DNA of 64,000 nt from Hemileia vastatrix (taxonomy: Eukaryota > Basidiomycota > Pucciniomycetes > Pucciniales > Zaghouaniaceae). A model generated the notes under the pieces. The model searched no databases. It was not told the DNA's origin and saw only the letters and a program-made list of their open reading frames with translations. Within the stretch, counting starts at the first letter, position 1, and each line of letters starts with the position of its first letter. Below are positions 58,101-64,000 of this stretch, in pieces. The stretch is taken from the NCBI GenBank assembly GCA_030280995.1, contig JASXTE010000007.1, forward strand, positions 7,493,501 to 7,557,500. The letters run 5' to 3'. Position numbers and translations under genes: made by a program.

Positions 58101-61059
58101 CAGGAATATTATCCATTTCACAGGTTAAACTAATTGTCATTTCATGATCCTTTACAAGGCCAAGCTCATTGGTCCCATGTGCAAAAGCCATTGAAAATGC
58201 TTTAATTAAGTCCAAAATATTTTTTTTCTCAGCTTCATTATCTGAGTTCCAAATGATGCTTTTGAAATTTCTGTTTCCAGAAGTTCCATCTCATTAGATT
58301 CTCTTCCTTTGAGAGGAATACTTATTACTGACTCAATGTGTAAGACCATGTTAAAAGAATTTATTTTAAATTTTCTTTTACCATTCATGCCAATCATAAA
58401 ATTATTATTAGCAGGGTCTAATTTCACACCATAATTAGTCAGAATGTCATTTCCAATGATAAAACAGTTACTACAATTAGTATTATCCATTACTACAATG
58501 TCACAAGTTACCCTAACATAACCATGTTGATGTTTAAAGAAAACAGCAGCTTTTTATCTACCAATGGGGTGTAGTACTTATCCGAAACCTCTCCAATTTT
58601 TACTTTGAAGGGGTTCAAGCTTTGAATTATATTCACTATCAATTTTCTGTAATGTATATGTTGAAACAACAGAGCCAGCAGCTCCTGTGTCCAATACTAT
58701 ATTTACATTTTCTCCAGAAATGATAGCAGGAACCGTGATAGGTGTCATTTTTCAGTTATTAGCTTGTATATCCTTAATGATTTCAGCATCCTCAAAATTC
58801 ATTAAAGATTCATTTGAGTCCATATTTAATATTGGAGTTTCAAAGATGGACAAATCATCTTCCATTATACAGACTTCATTTTCATCACTATATGAGATAT
58901 TACTGTCATAATCACTTTAATCTTTACTTTTCTCTGTTTCATTTTCAGACTCATGCTGATTTTCAACAATATTTATATTCTTCTCACATTTGTGACCTTT
59001 CACCCAAGGTTTATTACACTTGTAACAAGTATTAGTTTCATACTTTTTAGGTACTACAGGTGCAGTAGGTTTTTTCTGCTTCTCCTGAAGTGTTTTTGCA
59101 TTCTTATTCTTCACAGGTTCATTATTTTGTTTATAAGTAGTGTAAATTGCTTCATACTTATGGTTTAATAATATTTCATTACAAATATTAATAAATTCAG
59201 AGTATTCATTAACCATTATTGTTCTAACTTCAACAATGTCTCTGACAGATATAGGTAATTTAAATATTATCTTATCTTTCCATAAGTTAAAATCCATGTT
59301 TGGCTCAATGGCTTTTAATATTTTATTTAAATTCATTGAAAATACCATAGGTTTGTCACCATTCAAGGGATTATACCTAGTTTTCTCATATAATCTTTGC
59401 TGAGTGAGCCTGAATTTAGAACCTCCAAATTCTTTTTCAATTAGTTGTTTCCATTCAGCCCAAGAGTAGTCTTTACCCTTACTCAAAACAGCTTAAAGCC
59501 ATAATAAAGAAACACCCTTAAATAAATAAATTAATTTTAATGTTATTTCTTAATCTGGGAACTTATATAAGAATTTTAAGATGTCAATTCTTTGAATAAA
59601 ATGTTGCCAATCAAAGATGGCTTCCCCATCATAAGTTGGATACTGATCAATCTTTGGCCAGTTCTTTTTATTGCATTTTATTTACCTAATCTTACGTAAA
59701 TTCAATAACTCATTCACTCTAGATAAATTGTATTTTATTTCCTCTTGCACCAATTTGTGACTTTTATTTGTATTTTCAGAATTGAAACTACCACCAGATG
59801 GTTTTAAATGTGATGGTATGGGGAATGATTGAGATTCATTTTTTCCAATGAATGGATTATTATTATACTGAGTATACTTATGATTATCCTGATTCATTAG
59901 TAGATTAGCAGTTTCAATCTCAACTCAAGTCAATCTTTGTAGAAGCTCAGAGGCACTCTGATTTGTCTGGGAAAAAGATAACTTTTTTCTTGATTCATTT
60001 TTCAATAAATGTGCTTCATAGAACTTTTCTAATTCACAGAATTTGTTTGATAGTTCACTATATTTATTACTCAAAGAATCATACTTAAGAGTTAGAGCCA
60101 AGTGTTCATTCTCTAATTCTTTATTTCTTGTTGCCAGTTGAGAAATTTTCAATGTCAAGGACAAAATTTTATCACTTGTGAGCTTAACTGTCTGTTCCTC
60201 ACAATCAGTCATTCTATTCAAAAATGCTGAAACAATTCTATGGACAGTAGGGTTATTATTAAAATACTCCATGTCTTCCTTCTCAATTTTTTCACTATTT
60301 TTTGAATTTTTAATCTCAATAGTAAGTGGTGGCAACTGAGGATTAACTGTATTATTATTAAAAATAGTACTGTCGTTATTGACAAAAGATGAGTCAGGTG
60401 TATCTACATCAAAAACTAATTTTCTCAAGTCCTCCTCAATTCTCTGTACAGATTTTACATCAATAATATTACCTATATTGTAATCATCAGTATTGTGTTC
60501 AATATGAGAGGGTAATCTACTTACCACGTGATTTGTGCAAGCCCTGATTTTTGACGCTTTTGCTTTCCTTTGTAGGGGTGAGCTGAGGAAGTCTGATGGG
60601 GGGGAGGATCCCTGTTGCAATTGTGACTGGACCATTGCTGGTGAAACCAATCCCACTTCCATTCCTCTACCAAGATTTTTTCTGGGAGTGATGTGACTCT
60701 CCTTGCGTAGGGGGTTTTTGGATTGGCTGCCCTACATTTAACTCTGCGAAGGTCTGATTTATCTGTTGGAAACCTACCTTGCAGTTGTTTTGTAATTGCT
60801 CTACCTCCTTTAGAATGAATGACTTTGATTCCTCCAGTTTCAGAACCTGCTTTTCCAGATGGGACAGTTGATCCTGTAGAGGAGGTGAAGTCTTTTTTAT
60901 TGTTATTTTTTTAAGAAGGCCTCCTTTTCCTCTATGCTCATTGACTCTGGTTGTGGGTATGATTGACCCTCCATGGTGATGTCCTGGAGAAATGTTTTTA
61001 GCTTTAGACCTGGTGTTATAAGCAGGTTTCTCACTTACATTGTCCTGTTAAGAACTCAT
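55196..61059 (-). pseudogene. Family-2 Ty3/gypsy gag-pol, broken (minus copy)
   Basis: Same layout as the plus copy. Start ATG at 61059-61057, candidate frame-switching intron 61038-60984, coiled-coil ORF1 (60975-60660), gag coiled coil (60660-59925), capsid-like region (59650-59150), zinc knuckle CYKCNKPWVKGHKC near 59010, protease near 58680, reverse transcriptase with YIDDIIVFSKT near 57630, RNase H (57230-56900), integrase (56700-55430) with HHPQTDGLAERG near 56000, and a chromodomain remnant ending about 55196. Premature stops include codon 4 (TAA at about 61050), the region near 58916, a shift near 57970 and others. Long stretches remain open (245, 231, 262 and 204 codons), so decay is moderate. 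Confidence 0.88.
60984..61038 (-). other. Candidate frame-switching intron, family-2 copy
   Basis: 55 nt on the minus strand, donor GTAAGT at 61038-61033, acceptor TTTCTCCAG at 60984, followed by GACATCACCATGGAGG. It corresponds to 25663-25720 in the intact element. Confidence 0.5.
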
Positions 61060-61570
61060 TGTGTCTTTAAATAATAAATTTACATGTCTAACAAAGGGAA
61101 AACCTAAATGTTAATTAGTAGACAAAAAATATTAGCAATACAATTACTAATAAAAGCTCTGGAGCTTACCCTGAATTTTTATATATATTTATTTAAATAA
61201 AATATAAGAAAAATTCTAAAAAATCTATTAACAATAAAATAGTAAGTTTAACTAGAACTTTATAAGGGTGAATAATTAGCTTACCAAGCTTTAACTAAAT
61301 ACCAATTTAATTGGTTGTTATATTGGTGACAAAATACCAAGTGAAATTGGGTTTATATTGGGTAAAGTTACTACTGTAAATACCTAATTTTTATTATAAA
61401 AAATTAGTACAATTATTATAAGGGTTCTTTTCCAAAATAACTGAGTTATGATGACCCACTAATGTGCTTCAAACCCAAATATTTGGTTTGTTTTGAGATA
61501 TATTAGAGTAAAAATCATGTCCCAAAGCTTATACTAAATAATAAGTAAAAACTAAGGAAAGACCCCCAAT
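61060..61570 (-). other. Leader and primer binding site of the minus-strand family-2 element
   Basis: Similar to 3222-3728. The candidate primer binding site TGGGGGTCTTTCCTTAG is at 61568-61552, two nt from the LTR edge. Non-coding. Confidence 0.65.
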
Positions 61571-61725
61571 TGTCAGTTGATGCTAGTATATAAGTATGAT
61601 TTAATAGTAAATATTAATGTTCCAACTACTTATTAATAAATTATTTAGTGATTAAACCTCAGGTAAAGACTAATAAACTAGTTCTTCTCAATTTGAACTC
61701 ACAATACTTGGATGTTACGCGTGCT
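61571..61725 (-). repeat. Fragment of the family-2 5' LTR, split by the family-1b element
   Basis: TGTCAGTTGATGCTAG and the following about 150 bp match the reversed LTR-2 end (compare 53902-54056). LTR-2 sequence stops at GCGTGCT, where the family-1b LTR starts. The rest of this LTR should lie beyond position 64000. Confidence 0.88.
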
Positions 61726-62528
61726 TGTCGGGTGGTCCTTCAAGTCTAGAAGAGTTTTCAAGGAGATCCAAGGAGGCAAGACTGGATTTCAGAGGATTCA
61801 AAATTGGTACGTATTTCACTTATCTTTTTAAAAACTTTTTACTCAAATAATAATAATAGGTAAAGGGATAATTTTTATTTTATTTAAAAGTTTAGAATTA
61901 CGGTGTTACTGTAAATACTAAAATAATAATAAATAGTTTTGTATGTAGTTATAATAAAATAAGTAAGTAAGGAATGTTCTGAAAAGAACAAAAGTGAGGG
62001 CCTTTTATAGGAAAAACATGAGGGAAATAAAGACATGAAATTTACACCATCTACTGTAAGAATGTGAGAAAGAAGATGACTAAAAGGAGTAAATATATGA
62101 CATAAGAAAAATAAATTAATTGGTATGTCAACAAGGGCATCAATTTTATTGGTAATAAAGTATGAGTTCCCTTGGAATGTCACAATTAATTACAACACAT
62201 TTAAGTTAATTATGGGGATTTCACAGAATTCCAGATCTCTCAATGAAGTAATATAATCATTTTAAGGTTTTTTATTATAATTTTATTATTATTTTTTATT
62301 CCCAATCAGCTGCACTATTGAGCACGGTGTTAGGGAGTAAAAATGTATGGGACACTTACTTAAATTAATTATTTACACTACTTAATATCATTAGCTTAGT
62401 TAGTTATAAGTAATATATAAGTAAATGTTAAATAATTAATTATTAATAAGTATTTTAAAAAAGGCGTGGCTTCACCTCAGTAAAATAATTAATTATTTTA
62501 CCAGGTAAGTCTAGTAGCCCGGCTGACA
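61726..62528 (-). repeat. 3' LTR of a family-1b element
   Basis: On the minus strand TGTCAGCCGGGCTACTAG ... CCACCCGACA, 803 bp. The reversed polypurine tract (CTCCCTCACTCT) follows it on the plus strand. The start resembles the family-1 LTR, but the remainder differs, so it is a separate subfamily. A diverged solo copy is at 36120-36932. Confidence 0.85.
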
Positions 62529-62560
62529 CTCCCTCACTCTAAAAAAACAATAAAAAAATG

Positions 62561-64000
62561 CTATGATTTTTTCTTTTTATACTTTTTTAGTAGAGTAGAA
62601 AGATTAGATATCTCCTTCCCAGGTATCCAAAAATCATATTCAGATGATTTATTCTTGAATCTCAATAAGTATTCCGTACCTTTTTCAGCAGTGACTATTC
62701 TGTCATTCAGGATTTTTTCAATTTCTGCTGTTTCAGTGATTTAATTTGGGGTTTTCTTTGGTCTTCCCCTCCTTTTTAGTAATAAATCACTATTAAATGT
62801 GTAAGGTTTCAGAAGAGATATTGGAAAATCAGGTTGTTTTCTGTCATATGGAGAATACAAAATAACCTCAACTGCATTGTCTCCAATCATTCTTTTGACA
62901 ACAAATGGACCAACAAATGGGTCTTTTAATTTTTTATTTCCTTGTAAATTGAAGTGGACTGTAGAAATCAACACTTCATCACCCTTTTTAAAAGTGTTTT
63001 TATTATGGGATTTGTCCCATCTCTTCTTCTCATATTCAAATGATTTTTCAATACATTTTTGAGCATGATTTCTGCAAAGTTGTTGCATTTGAAGAAAAGA
63101 TTTTACACCTGGATGTATATCCAATTTAGGTATTTTGTTATTGAGAATTTGGGCAGGAGTATTTGGAACATATCCAAGCCAGAGCTCAAAAGGCTTTCTT
63201 TGAGTAACAGAATGAACAGTGCTATTATAGGCAAATTCTAATCCAGGAAGTAAGGTAACCCAATCATGAGTGAATCTGTCATTATCTTTATACTCAAGGC
63301 CAAAGGCACAGTACCTTCTTATCATGTCCTCTAGAGTCTGAATCATTCTTTCAGCTAATCCATCAGTCTGAGGGTGATGGGCAGTAGATAGTTTCAGATC
63401 ACAACCACAAACATCCATCAGAGACATCCAAAATTCAGAAGTAAATTTAGGGTCTCTGTCAGAGATTATGGCTTTAGGAAAACCAGCAGTATTAAACATA
63501 TGAGACCACCATAAGAAAGCTAATTCTTTAGTGGAAACATCCTTGTGAGTAGGAATAAATTTACACATTTTAGTGAATCTGTCCACAATAACCCAACAAG
63601 AGTTATAACTGTCTTTTCCAGAAATAGTTAATCCTGTTACAAAATCCATGTTTATTATCTGCCATGGTGCATCAAGAGGTTCAATATGTTGCATTAATCC
63701 AGCTCTTTTACCAGTCAATATTTTTGATTTTTGGCAAGAATCACAAGATTCAACATATAATTTGGTGTCTTCAGACATATTAACCCACCAAGCAGTGTTT
63801 TTAATTCTGATCATTGTTTTTTTCAAGATTAAAATGACTAGATAATATGTCATCATGACCAATTTTCAAGATGATCTCTTTCATAGAAGGAGGAATAACA
63901 AAGACATTACTCAACTTTCTTCTATAATATAGATATTCTTCATCAATTGAAAATTTATTTTTTTCCAAAGCTTTTTGGTACTTTGGTGGAAGGGCTTTAA
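62561..64000 (-). pseudogene. Family-1b Ty3/gypsy pol, C-terminal part, runs off the window
   Basis: Minus-strand protein with integrase zinc-binding residues (CDSCQKSK), core motifs DRDPKFTSEFW and HHPQTDGLAERM, KDPFVGPF and a chromodomain ending at the TAG at 62563-62561 (EYLLRFKNKSSEYDFWIPGK). One stop (62743-62741) falls between the integrase tail and chromodomain, and one frameshift lies near 63830 (KKNNDQN-like reading). Otherwise open for 373 codons. It is closely similar to the family-1 integrase at 8500-9150 but much less damaged. The 5' part is outside the window. Confidence 0.88.

Overview
The window is eukaryotic, AT-rich and built mostly of transposable elements. A divergent histone H3/H4 pair at 39.9-41.3 kb has five short introns (57-70 nt) with GTAAGT-like donors and CTGAC-like branch sites. 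The H3 C-terminus ([18 protein letters not shown]) is of fungal type. Together with chromodomain Ty3/gypsy elements, a fungal LINE and PIF/Harbinger remnants, this points to a fungus, most likely a basidiomycete. A TE-rich rust (Pucciniales) is my best guess, but the sequence alone does not prove it.

Layout, left to right. 1-1154: LTR and tRNA-Lys-type primer binding site of a minus-strand retroelement. 1264-3096: decayed Harbinger-type Myb-like gene, copy A (minus). 3097-18115: a family-2 Ty3 element (plus) split by a complete but decayed family-1 Ty3 element (3795-11024). 18116-18690: integrase scrap of another lineage. 18830-23010: Myb-like gene copy B (plus), split by a solo family-2 LTR (TSD CCCAC) that itself holds a solo family-3 LTR (TSD CTATA). 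23470-33197: an intact family-3 chromovirus with two 1500-bp LTRs, TSD AGTTC and one open 1957-codon gag-pol frame. 33.2-39.9 kb: unrecognised coding remnant, a solo LTR, a truncated LTR and a Harbinger transposase pseudogene. 39919-41284: H3/H4. 42370-45625: decayed LINE (minus) carrying a 260-bp MITE. 46749-49632: an intact spliced cysteine-cluster gene and a broken relative, among tandem repeats and a 300-bp ATTTTT microsatellite. 51193-53880: pol of a third Ty3 lineage (minus). 53902-64000: a family-2 element (minus) whose 5' LTR is split by a family-1b element running off the window.

The only convincing host housekeeping genes are H3 and H4. The most interesting points are: (i) the start of the family-3/family-2 gag, where a conserved 55-58 nt intron would switch translation from the gag-pol frame into an overlapping coiled-coil ORF, so splicing may choose between two proteins; (ii) a MITE with a 3-bp duplication inside the LINE reverse transcriptase, next to Harbinger transposase and Myb-partner relics; (iii) the paired cysteine-cluster genes, in which the two halves of a Zn2Cys6-like motif appear in swapped order, set in an unusual repeat array.
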